NCBI RefSeq assembly: GCF_011493005.1
Contig: NZ_CP049156.1
Location: forward strand, 1-64,000
Length of the DNA: 64,000 nucleotides
Source: Caballeronia sp. SBC1
Lineage (GTDB): Bacteria; Pseudomonadota; Gammaproteobacteria; Burkholderiales; Burkholderiaceae
Reading direction: 5' to 3'
Part shown: positions 1 to 10,221 of the stretch, in pieces
How positions within the stretch are numbered: the first letter of the stretch is position 1
Layout of the letters: every line of letters begins with the position of its first letter
The notes under the pieces: generated by a model
What the model was told of the DNA's origin: nothing
What the model saw: the letters and a program-made list of their open reading frames with translations, nothing else
The model's database searches: none
Made by a program: the position numbers and the translations under genes

Positions 1-1599
1 ATGAACGATTTTTGGCAACACTGTTCCGCATTGCTGGAGCGCGAACTTACGCCACAGCAATACGTCACATGGATCAAACCGCTGGCCCCCGTCGACTTCG
101 ATGCCGACGCGAACACGCTGCGCATCGCTGCGCCCAATCGGTTCAAGCTCGACTGGGTGAAAAGTCAGTTTTCCGGCCGTATCGCGGATCTGGCCCGGGA
201 TTTCTGGCACGCACCCGTCGATATCCAGTTTGTTCTGGACCCAAAAGCCACCGCCCGCAAGGCGATGGGCGGCGCACCCGCGCCGTCCGCGCCGTCGGGT
301 TCGCCCGCTGCCGCGGGCGCACCGGCGTCCCCGCCCATGCAGCGCCCGGCGCCCCACTCGGCTGAACGAAGCAACGGCGGACACGCGAACGCGAGCGCCC
401 ACATCAACGCGCTTGCGGCGGAAGCCGCGCAGCACGCGCAATCGCTGCAACATAACGACCAGGCCGACAACGGCGATCTCGACCTGCCAAGCCTCGACGC
501 CAACGAAGCCGCTGTGGCACGCCGGACATGGCGGCCGGGCGGTACGGCGTCGAATGGGGAAAACGATTCGGCTTACGAGCGTTCGAAGCTCAATCCCGTC
601 CTCACCTTCGACAACTTCGTGACCGGTAAAGCGAATCAGCTCGCTCGCGCAGCCGCGATCCAGGTTGCCGATAACCCCGGCATTTCGTACAACCCGCTGT
701 TCCTGTACGGCGGCGTGGGCCTGGGCAAGACCCATCTGATTCACGCAATTGGCAACCAGCTGTTGCAGGACAAGGCTGGCGCGCGCATCCGCTATATCCA
801 TGCGGAGCAATACGTGTCGGACGTGGTGAAGGCCTACCAGCGCAAGGCTTTCGACGATTTCAAGCGTTATTACCATTCGCTCGACCTGCTGCTGATCGAC
901 GATATTCAGTTCTTCTCGGGCAAATCGCGGACGCAGGAAGAGTTTTTCTACGCGTTCGAGGCGCTGGTGGCGAACAAGGCGCAAGTGATCATCACGAGCG
1001 ATACGTATCCGAAGGAGATTTCGGGTATTGATGACCGGCTGATTTCACGCTTCGACTCCGGTCTGACGGTCGCGATCGAACCGCCTGAGCTTGAAATGCG
1101 CGTGGCCATCCTGATGCGCAAGGCGCAATCGGAAGGCGTGAGTTTGTCGGAAGATGTGGCATTTTTTGTCGCGAAGCATTTGCGCTCGAACGTGCGTGAA
1201 CTCGAAGGCGCGTTGCGCAAGATCCTGGCGTTCTCGCGGTTCCACGGGCGCGAGATCTCGATCGAGTTGACGAAGGAGGCGCTGAAAGACCTGCTGACGG
1301 TGCAGAACCGGCAGATTTCAGTGGAAAACATCCAGAAGACGGCGGCGGACTTCTACAACATCAAGGTCGCCGACATGTATTCCAAGAAGCGGCCCGCGAA
1401 CATCGCCCGGCCGCGTCAGATCGCCATGTATCTGGCGAAGGAACTCACGCAGAAGAGTCTGCCGGAAATCGGTGAACTGTTCGGCGGCCGCGACCACACC
1501 ACGGTGCTGCACGCCGTGCGGAAAATCTCGGCGGAACGCGGCACGGACGCCCAGTTGAACCACGAACTGCACGTGCTCGAGCAAACGCTGAAAGGTTGA
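1..1599 (+). CDS. dnaA: Chromosomal replication initiator DnaA
   Basis: DnaA binds origin DnaA boxes, opens the duplex and loads the helicase. The 532-residue protein has the usual four domains: an N-terminal DnaB-contact domain (about 1-85), a long Ala/Pro/Gly-rich linker (about 86-195), an AAA+ core with Walker [11 protein letters not shown] (lysine at 243) and Walker [11 protein letters not shown] near 297, and a C-terminal DNA-binding domain with the signature [10 protein letters not shown] near 499. The long low-complexity linker is typical of Burkholderiaceae. The window begins at its ATG, so the promoter, the ribosome site and the probable oriC lie just upstream, outside the window. 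dnaN and gyrB follow on the same strand. Certain identification. Confidence 0.99.
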   Translation: MNDFWQHCSALLERELTPQQYVTWIKPLAPVDFDADANTLRIAAPNRFKLDWVKSQFSGRIADLARDFWHAPVDIQFVLDPKATARKAMGGAPAPSAPSGSPAAAGAPASPPMQRPAPHSAERSNGGHANASAHINALAAEAAQHAQSLQHNDQADNGDLDLPSLDANEAAVARRTWRPGGTASNGENDSAYERSKLNPVLTFDNFVTGKANQLARAAAIQVADNPGISYNPLFLYGGVGLGKTHLIHAIGNQLLQDKAGARIRYIHAEQYVSDVVKAYQRKAFDDFKRYYHSLDLLLIDDIQFFSGKSRTQEEFFYAFEALVANKAQVIITSDTYPKEISGIDDRLISRFDSGLTVAIEPPELEMRVAILMRKAQSEGVSLSEDVAFFVAKHLRSNVRELEGALRKILAFSRFHGREISIELTKEALKDLLTVQNRQISVENIQKTAADFYNIKVADMYSKKRPANIARPRQIAMYLAKELTQKSLPEIGELFGGRDHTTVLHAVRKISAERGTDAQLNHELHVLEQTLKG

Positions 1600-2109
1600 G
1601 CGTTCTGCGCTACAACCCAGCGCGGCGCACATTCCGCACGATGCAAAAGACGCTGCAGGTGTAGGAAACGGCGGCTGTACCGGGCCGCCGCCAATGAACG
1701 GCCTCAAAACCAACGCCGAATCAGCAGGTAGTCATGCTAGCGGCGAAAAACGCGTCGAACCGCCGCCGATGATCGTGCGCACGGCCGTTTGTCGCCTGCG
1801 CCCAAAAGCGCCACAAAAAGCGTCAAAAAATGGACCTGTTTATTGACGAAATCGCCCCCATTTTTAGGGAGCGGTCAGGTTTTGAGGCACAATACGGGTT
1901 TGACCGTCCAGCGGCCCTGGGCGGCGTTTTGGCGCAAGCCTGGCACGTGTGGGCGGCAATCGCCGCAAGCGCGTGACACGAGACCGTCCGAAGGTCATCT
2001 AAGCGGTGGCAAACGCTTCTCAAAAAGCGGTGGAGAAAGCGATGACTGCAGCGGTGACAAATGTGGTGACACTCGCGGCGGACGGCCGTCACATCAACGA
2101 AGGAACTCT
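1600..2109. other. dnaA-dnaN spacer, 510 bp, no gene
   Basis: Unusually long gap between two normally close genes. The dnaN frame stays open upstream to 1789, but nothing in that stretch looks like DnaN. I searched by eye for DnaA boxes (TTATCCACA type) and found none, so I do not call an origin here. A TTGACG hexamer occurs at 1843-1848, without a convincing partner -10. The spacer probably holds the dnaN promoter and leader. Confidence 0.5.
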
Positions 2110-3213
2110 ATGCAACTGGTCAAGACCGAACGAGATAATCTCCTAAGGCCGCTGCAAACCGTGAGCGGAATCGTCGAACGCCGTCATACGTTGCCGATCC
2201 TCGCCAATTTGCTGATCACGAAGACTGGCGCCGACGTGTCGTTCCTCTCGACCGATCTCGAACTTCAGATCACCACGCGTGCTGACTTCGGCACGGGCAG
2301 CGATCAGGTCGCCACCACGGTCGCCGCACGCAAACTGCTCGACATCCTGCGCGCCATGCCTCCGGGTGAAGTGTCGCTCGATCTCACCGACAAGAAGCTG
2401 ACGGTACGCTCCGGCAAAAGCCGCTTCGCGCTTCAGACGCTTGCTGCCGATGAGTTCCCGACCGTCAACCAGGCTACAGAGTTCGGCGCGAGCCTGTCGG
2501 TTCCGCAAAAGACCTTCCGGCAATTGCTCGGCATGGTCCACTTCGCCATGGCGCAGCAGGACATCCGCTATTACCTGAACGGCATGCTGCTGGTTGTCGA
2601 CGGCGACCAGTTGATGGCAGTTGCAACGGACGGCCACCGGCTCGCGTTTTCATCGATGAAAATTGAAGGATCGTTCGCGCGCCAGGAAGTGATCATCCCG
2701 CGCAAGACCATCCTCGAATTGCAGCGCCTGCTGGAAGACATTGACGATCTGCTGGTGATCGACATTGCGGCAAGCCAGGTCAAATTCACGTTCGGCCAGG
2801 TCGAACTCGTGTCGAAGCTGGTGGAAGGCAAGTTCCCCGACTTTCAGCGCGTGATCCCGAAGTCGCACAAGAACACGTTCCTGATCGGCCGCGAAGAGTT
2901 GCAGCGTTCGCTGCAACGCGCTGCCATCTTGACGTCGGACAAGTTCAAGGGCGTGCGTTGCCTGATCGAGCCGGGTCAGTTGAAGATCATGTCGACCAAC
3001 GCCGACCAGGAAGAAGCACAGGAAGAGCTGGAAATCGCGTATCAAGGCGACAGCGTGGACATCGGTTTCAACGTCACGTATCTGCTCGACGTGCTCGCGA
3101 ACCTGAAGATCGACATGCTGCAAGTGAGTCTTGGCGACGCGAGTTCGAGCGCCCTGATCACGATTCCCGAGAACGACGAATTCAAATATGTGGTGATGCC
3201 AATGCGCATCTGA
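2110..3213 (+). CDS. dnaN: DNA polymerase III beta sliding clamp
   Basis: The ring-shaped clamp that tethers DNA polymerase III to the template. The start is placed at the ATG at 2110, preceded by GAAGGAACTCT, because the product then begins MQLVKTERDNLLRPLQTV and has 367 residues, the usual clamp length. The open frame continues 107 codons further upstream but that part is Pro/Gly/Arg-rich and unlike any clamp. The three repeated clamp folds are visible along the protein, and the end reads YVVMPMRI, the conserved clamp C-terminus. A stem-loop terminator follows. Certain identification; start very likely. Confidence 0.98.
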   Translation: MQLVKTERDNLLRPLQTVSGIVERRHTLPILANLLITKTGADVSFLSTDLELQITTRADFGTGSDQVATTVAARKLLDILRAMPPGEVSLDLTDKKLTVRSGKSRFALQTLAADEFPTVNQATEFGASLSVPQKTFRQLLGMVHFAMAQQDIRYYLNGMLLVVDGDQLMAVATDGHRLAFSSMKIEGSFARQEVIIPRKTILELQRLLEDIDDLLVIDIAASQVKFTFGQVELVSKLVEGKFPDFQRVIPKSHKNTFLIGREELQRSLQRAAILTSDKFKGVRCLIEPGQLKIMSTNADQEEAQEELEIAYQGDSVDIGFNVTYLLDVLANLKIDMLQVSLGDASSSALITIPENDEFKYVVMPMRI

Positions 3214-3237
3214 CGCGGCCAAAACTAAAAACTTTCC

Positions 3238-3266
3238 AAGGGGCGCATTGCCCCTTTGGCATTTTT
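3238..3266 (+). terminator. Rho-independent terminator after dnaN
   Basis: Inverted repeat AAGGGGC (3238-3244) / GCCCCTT (3250-3256) with a 5-base loop, followed after a few bases by a run of T at 3262-3266. It lies 25 bases after the dnaN stop and would separate dnaN transcripts from gyrB. Confidence 0.7.
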
Positions 3267-3288
3267 AAGGCGTTTCGAAAAGTCTCAT

Positions 3289-5844
<2,556 letters not shown>

Positions 5845-6022
5845 GGTGTCGGCCCTCATTCGAATGGTGAAGTCCAACAATGGAAAGCTCTCGGCAAATA
5901 AGCGCAGGCAATACTATTACCTGCCCGAGAGCGTCATCGCTCGCATTGAGGAAGTGGTCAGGGAGTCTTTTCCCGAGGCTACCGGCGGTTCAGTCGACGC
6001 TGCGGACGCCGATTCCCCTTGA
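5845..6022 (+). pseudogene. Remnant resembling the C-terminal tail of a Fic-family protein
   Basis: Directly after the gyrB stop, an open frame gives RMVKSNNGKLSANKRRQYYY followed by LPESVIARIEEVVRESF, then ends. From memory this resembles the tail of Fic/Doc adenylyltransferases of the type often encoded next to type I restriction genes. Nothing like a Fic catalytic motif (HPFxxGNGR) is present, so at most about 55 residues survive. An in-frame ATG at 5834 overlaps gyrB and could allow expression as a 62-residue peptide. The family assignment is inference; that it is a fragment is more secure. Confidence 0.4.
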
Positions 6023-6103
6023 TTCGCAGGCCAACCCGCGGCGCTTGTTGAGCGCATCCGAAAACCTGCATGTTTTTCGAGGAACAAGTGAAAATTCCCA
6101 GTA

Positions 6104-6120
6104 TCGTGAAAATTTCACGA
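6104..6120. promoter_or_regulatory. 17-bp palindrome TCGTGAAA-A-TTTCACGA
   Basis: Perfect 8-bp arms around a single A, in the 245-bp gene-free stretch between the Fic-like remnant and the end of the SWIM gene. A second GTGAAAATT copy lies 17 bp upstream (6089). The shape is that of a dimeric repressor operator, but no regulator is encoded nearby. Confidence 0.4.
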
Positions 6121-6267
6121 CCCAAGAACGGATTTTTCGATGTCGGGAGAAAGAACCCGCGGCTCGGGAGGGATTTCGCGAATCACTTCGGGGGCACCAC
6201 GCGGCATTGCACCGATACCGGCGGCCGCGTTGCTGGGCCATCGGCTCGACACGGCCTGAGGGCAACG

Positions 6268-8040
6268 TCAGGATAGCGTGGCGAGCAGCTTGATGAAGTT
6301 GCGCTTCGCGCGATATGTCGCCCGAATCCCCTCCAGTTCACTGGTGAATTCTGCACGTTCACCCAGCCTCGCCCGCAGCATGCCGATGGCCCGCACGATT
6401 TCAAGCGCCTCGTCATACCGGGCGTTGCGCGTACCGCCCTCGGCAGCGACCGGCAGCAGCCTGTGATAGAGGGCGATGGCGTCGTGCGGATGGCTCTTGC
6501 CACGGACAGCCGCCATTTTCGGCCATAGCTGTGTTGCGACCGGGCCGCCGCTAAACGTTTCCCATGCAGTGTCGTTCTCTTTTCCGGCAAGAAAAATTCT
6601 CACCAGTTCGCTCCGTGTCGAGCGCTGCCAGACGGTGCGCTTCGATTTTGAAACTGCCTCCTCTTCCCTGACCAACGCCCAGAGGTGCGTGAGCGCGTGC
6701 TCCCGTGTCTCGTCATGCCTGCCGGTAGCCGTAGCAACCTTCATCAAGGCGGGAAACGCCTCGGCCGTCGGGTGCATTTCGAACCGGCGCCAAGCGAATG
6801 CATCGGCCTTGTCGAATTCGCTGCGACGCAGATATGCGTCAATGCAGAAGTCGAGGAGGCGCTGGTCAAAGCTCTTGCCGGATTCCTTGATGCCGCGCTC
6901 AGCCCACGCAAGCCCCTCGTCCGGGCGACCGTGCTTCACACAAAGCTCCGCCACCAGCAGAAAGCGGTACGGACTCGATAGGTCCTTCGAGCGAATGCGG
7001 ATGAGTGTGTCGACATCTCCGTCGAGTTCAGCCAGCGCCTCCATCGCGTGTTCGAGCTGCATGCGCGGCGAGTCGTATGACCGTCGATATTCCTTGCCAG
7101 GGGCGAGCGTGGGCAGCGCGTTCCAAGCCTTGTTGACGAGTTCGCGATAACGGCGCAAGCCGTTCTTGCCCAGCGGCTCCGCGTACGCCGGCAGGACGTG
7201 ATAGAAGGTGTCCCACCTGCCTTCTGTCTGGAAGCGGAAGAGCCGCTCCGCGAGCTTCACCGGGTCGGGTCCGGTCAACGTGCAGGCATCGAGGTGAACC
7301 GCCGCCAGCTCGAGAATGGCCGGCATCACGTCTCCACTGGAGTCGTCAATCTGTTCGAGGCTCTTTTCCGCGCCGGCAATTGCCAGCTCGGACAGCTCGA
7401 CCACCTGTGCGGCATGAGGTCCGGAAAGCCTCTGGCGCAGCATGTCCGCCAGCGACGTCAGGCCGTCGCCGTATGCGCCAGACTCCCGCCAGTCCATTGG
7501 GCGGGAAATACGTGTCCCCTGCCTGACGGCGGCCTTCATACCGGGCAAGTCGGAGGCCCCCGCCGCACGTGCGGCGAACAGCAGCTTGTCGCGCAGCGTC
7601 ATGTCGCGCTCGACGGCATCGATCAGCAATTCCTGAAGCGCGCCCTTGTCGAGCGTCGCGACGTATTCGCGAATCAATTCCTCATCGGTCTTCCTCTTTT
7701 GGCGCCGCTTCCCAGGCGCCGCCTCTTCGGCAAGGAACACCTCTTCACCGGAATTCTCGAGCCAGGAAAGCGCAACGGCGACAGAGTGCTTGCAGAAAAC
7801 CCCTTCTTCGCCCACCGGGCAGTTGCAGTCGTAAGCGAGTCCGCCATCCTCGACGGCAAGTTCGACCCGGTAACGGTGGGTGCCGTGTACGGTGGCGCGA
7901 ACAGCACCGTCGCGCTCCTCCAGGCGGGAGACGACGCCATCGTGGAAATAGGCCTTGCCGCGCGCGAATGTCTTCGTGTCGGCGAGCGACTGGACTTCGG
8001 CAAGGGTAAGAGCTTCAGCGAGCTTTGCAGATTCAGACAT
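6268..8040 (-). CDS. SWIM zinc-finger domain protein
   Basis: A 590-residue protein with a SWIM zinc finger near its start: C72-x-C74 and C83-x-H85 in YDCNCPVGEEGVFCKHS. The SWIM motif is a zinc-binding fold proposed to bind DNA or proteins. The rest is alpha-helical, with tandem helix pairs resembling TPR/HAT repeats (about 250-590) and no catalytic motif that I recognise. Family members are widespread and of unknown function. It runs opposite to gyrB and its start codon overlaps, back to back, the open frame of the restriction-enzyme fragment on the other strand. The 406-residue plus-strand frame across it is a high-GC shadow. Family confident, role unknown. Confidence 0.85.
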   Translation of the reverse strand: MSESAKLAEALTLAEVQSLADTKTFARGKAYFHDGVVSRLEERDGAVRATVHGTHRYRVELAVEDGGLAYDCNCPVGEEGVFCKHSVAVALSWLENSGEEVFLAEEAAPGKRRQKRKTDEELIREYVATLDKGALQELLIDAVERDMTLRDKLLFAARAAGASDLPGMKAAVRQGTRISRPMDWRESGAYGDGLTSLADMLRQRLSGPHAAQVVELSELAIAGAEKSLEQIDDSSGDVMPAILELAAVHLDACTLTGPDPVKLAERLFRFQTEGRWDTFYHVLPAYAEPLGKNGLRRYRELVNKAWNALPTLAPGKEYRRSYDSPRMQLEHAMEALAELDGDVDTLIRIRSKDLSSPYRFLLVAELCVKHGRPDEGLAWAERGIKESGKSFDQRLLDFCIDAYLRRSEFDKADAFAWRRFEMHPTAEAFPALMKVATATGRHDETREHALTHLWALVREEEAVSKSKRTVWQRSTRSELVRIFLAGKENDTAWETFSGGPVATQLWPKMAAVRGKSHPHDAIALYHRLLPVAAEGGTRNARYDEALEIVRAIGMLRARLGERAEFTSELEGIRATYRAKRNFIKLLATLS

Positions 8041-8092
8041 GGAACAGGGAGTGCCATTGAGGCAATGCCGCCACGTGCGGCGAATAGTGACG

Positions 8093-8434
8093 ATGATATT
8101 CCCTCCCTCCGAGATGGAGTTGGAAGCGTTTCAGATCATAAGAGCGATCCTTCGTCCGGTCGCGAAGCCCGGACGCGTTTTCATACGCGTCTCGGCGAGC
8201 TATTGCGCAATCTTGTTCGACGACAACAATCGCAAGCCTATCTGTCGACTACGGTTCAACAACGAAAATCGTCTCGTCGTGGGATTTTTCAACGAAAACA
8301 AAGAGGAAGAGAGAGTTCCTATTGCCAATCTGGACCAACTCTTCGACTTTGGCGATCGTCTCCAAGCGTGCGTTGGAGCTTACTTGAAGTCAGCACCGGT
8401 CAAGGAAAATGTTGGTGACGTAGCAGCCGTCTGA
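8093..8434 (+). pseudogene. Orphan C-terminal fragment of a type I restriction (HsdR_N-type) endonuclease
   Basis: The product from the ATG at 8093 reads EMELEAFQIIRAILRPV, then FDDNNRKPICRLRFN and FNENKEEERVPIANLDQLFD. These match, from memory, the conserved C-terminal domain of the ~350-residue single-chain proteins with an HsdR N-terminal PD-(D/E)xK nuclease domain, whose C-terminus has ELEGF..VKSIL and LLDDNNRKxICRL. The nuclease domain is absent, because upstream DNA is occupied by the SWIM gene on the other strand. The frame is open to 7955. No good ribosome site is seen before 8093 or 8039. It is probably a decayed remnant left by loss of a restriction locus; a free-standing functional domain cannot be excluded. 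Confidence 0.6.
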
Positions 8435-8600
8435 ACGCATGTTACCTCTCTCGAACGGCTTAACGAATGACAGACAGCCAAGCTGTCAAGCCGGTTGAAT
8501 GGCATTGACAGGGTATCCCGTAGAGTTGTCTGCGCCCTAGGGGAATAATCAACCGCCATCATCTTGGCGCCACAGAAAAAAATCTGCAAAACGCGGGGAC

Positions 8601-8670
8601 GCCTGCAGATTTTCTTATCCGCCTACAGATTTTCTTACGATCCGGCCTTTTCGCTCCGATTTTCTTATGA
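8601..8670. repeat. Three GATTTTCTTA repeats spaced 20 and 30 bp
   Basis: Exact decamers GATTTTCTTA start at 8608, 8628 and 8658. The first two are part of near-identical 20-bp units (GCCTGCAGATTTTCTTATCC and GCCTACAGATTTTCTTACGA). Spacings of 20 and 30 bp put all copies on the same helix face. An inverted AAAAATCTGC just upstream (8577-8586) pairs with the first GCAGATTTT. Confidence 0.7.
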
Positions 8671-8777
8671 CGCGCGGAGGCTCGCGTGTCGACTGTTTCA
8701 GCATGCCCCCACTTTCGGCTGGGCCGCCAAAGCATGGTCACGTGTGCGTTCCGCTCCCAGGGACCCACGCGCGATGA

Positions 8778-8792
8778 TTTCACGCCGTGAAA
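8778..8792. promoter_or_regulatory. TTTCAC-GCC-GTGAAA dyad
   Basis: Six-base inverted arms with a 3-base centre, followed by a further GTGAAA at 8795-8800, 136 bp before the gene at 8928. It shares its half-site with the palindrome at 6104-6120. It could be an operator for the downstream gene. Confidence 0.35.
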
Positions 8793-8927
8793 TTGTGAAA
8801 AACGATCTCAAGCGTCGGCAACAGGCATCGGCCCGTTTAAAGTCCTTGGTTACCTCGGAGCAGTTCGGCGCTGCAGCACCAGCGCGCGTACGAACAATGC
8901 CCATTCGCTAATAACCGATTAGACCCC

Positions 8928-10214
8928 ATGTCTCGACCTAATTTTCAACAAACGAAACAATCCGGCGGCATGCGCCAACCGAACGCGGCCGCCCAGGTGC
9001 GGCTCGCCAGCATCGCAGAGAATTTTCGCGCAGCTTATGCAATTGGCGACTTTCAAAGCGGTGCGAAATTCGCCGAAGAGGCGCTTCAGATCACGCCTGG
9101 CAACATGTCAATCCTGCCGGACTATGCGTTATGCCTGATGCGCACCAACGCCTTTGATCAAGCGTATCGGGTCTATATGAGCATCCATAATGCGCCGGCG
9201 AGCCAGCGCAAGCTGGCGTCGTCCACATGGCTCGATGGCTTGGTGGAAGTGTGCGGCTGGCTAGGTAAAACAGAGGAAATGCGCGAATACGGACTTCGTT
9301 CACTACGCGCTTCCGATGCGAAATGCGGTGCGAATTCGAGCGAGCCGATCCCCGACCATGCACCGCAGCCATTCAACGCCGCGAACCCGGCTGAAAACGT
9401 GATCGCTTATTCGCTGTTCGGGTCCAATCCGCGATATTGCGAGCCCGCGGTCATGAACGCACAAATGACGCGCGATGTGTTCAAAGGCTGGACCTGCCGC
9501 GTTTATCTGGACGCCAGCGTTCCCGAGCACGTTCAACGGCGACTTAAAGAGGCGGGGGCCGAAGTCGTTTTCATGGAGCCCGACGCGAGCGTTCACCCGT
9601 TGATGTGGCGCTTCCTGGTAATCGACGATTCAAGCGTCAAGCGCTTCCTCCTTCGCGACGCCGACGCGTTGTTGTCTGAGCGTGAATATGCGGCAGTACA
9701 GGAATGGGTGGAAAGTCCGTATTACTTCCACGTTATCCGCGATTACTTCACGCACACCGAATTGATTCTCGCGGGCTTATGGGGCGGATGCGCCGGCGTG
9801 CTGCATAACGCAGTTGCATCGATGCAGCAGTTTGCCGCGAAAAACGCGGATAGCGGCCGTTTTGTCGATCAGCATTATTTGCGCGAACACGTATGGTCGA
9901 CGTTACGCAAAAGCGTGCTCTCTCACGACGATATCTTCGGTTTCCACGATGCCAAACCGTTCCCGCCTCACGCGCCAAACAGGTGGAATACCGACAAATT
10001 CCACGTTGGCAGCAATACGAGCGTGCAAGCTATAGGCGGTGAAAGCGAATTGCCCGATGGCGATTCACAACGCCTCATTTTCAGCTCGGCGGAGGGCAAG
10101 GTTTTGTTCGACTACGAGGTGATCGTAAAGAACGGCCAATGGCGCCTGGATATGCCGTTCTTTGTCATCGAGAAGCTAAAATCGGGCGAGATCGTGGTGC
10201 AGCGAGAGCAATAA
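8928..10214 (+). CDS. Hypothetical protein with TPR-like N-terminus and glycosyltransferase-like core
   Basis: A 428-residue protein that I cannot name. Residues 20-110 are helical and TPR-like (FAEEALQITPGNMSILPDYA). From about 155 the sequence (NVIAYSLFGSNPRYCEPA...) resembles GT-A fold proteins: an acidic motif LLRDADALLSERE near 242-252 could bind a metal-nucleotide, followed by WVESPYYFHVIRDY and LAGLWGGCAG. There is no signal peptide or membrane segment. It lies alone between repeats and the convergent sbcC gene. Function unknown; sugar transfer to a cell-surface polymer or protein is a guess based on fold-like motifs only. Confidence 0.75.
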   Translation: MSRPNFQQTKQSGGMRQPNAAAQVRLASIAENFRAAYAIGDFQSGAKFAEEALQITPGNMSILPDYALCLMRTNAFDQAYRVYMSIHNAPASQRKLASSTWLDGLVEVCGWLGKTEEMREYGLRSLRASDAKCGANSSEPIPDHAPQPFNAANPAENVIAYSLFGSNPRYCEPAVMNAQMTRDVFKGWTCRVYLDASVPEHVQRRLKEAGAEVVFMEPDASVHPLMWRFLVIDDSSVKRFLLRDADALLSEREYAAVQEWVESPYYFHVIRDYFTHTELILAGLWGGCAGVLHNAVASMQQFAAKNADSGRFVDQHYLREHVWSTLRKSVLSHDDIFGFHDAKPFPPHAPNRWNTDKFHVGSNTSVQAIGGESELPDGDSQRLIFSSAEGKVLFDYEVIVKNGQWRLDMPFFVIEKLKSGEIVVQREQ

Positions 10215-10221
10215 GCGCTCG

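Larger units (their letters stand above)
8435..8927. other. 493-bp gene-free stretch with repeats
   Basis: It holds the phased GATTTTCTTA repeats (8601-8670) and a TTTCAC-GCC-GTGAAA dyad (8778-8792). Possible frames here (for example 8564-8911) are Arg-rich, lack family features and are not called as genes. The promoter of the gene at 8928 must lie in the distal part. Confidence 0.5.

Noticed and set aside
1600..2109. oriC in the dnaA-dnaN spacer
   Set aside because: No DnaA-box cluster or AT-rich unwinding region seen; the origin is more likely just upstream of position 1.
7198..8418. 406-residue plus-strand frame across the SWIM gene
   Set aside because: Shadow frame; the minus-strand protein has a real SWIM motif and codon pattern.
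8601..8670. CRISPR-like array
   Set aside because: Only three 10-bp copies, spacers too short and no cas genes in the window.
8564..8911. 115-residue frame in the repeat region
   Set aside because: Made largely of the repeat DNA, Arg-rich, no ribosome site or family feature.
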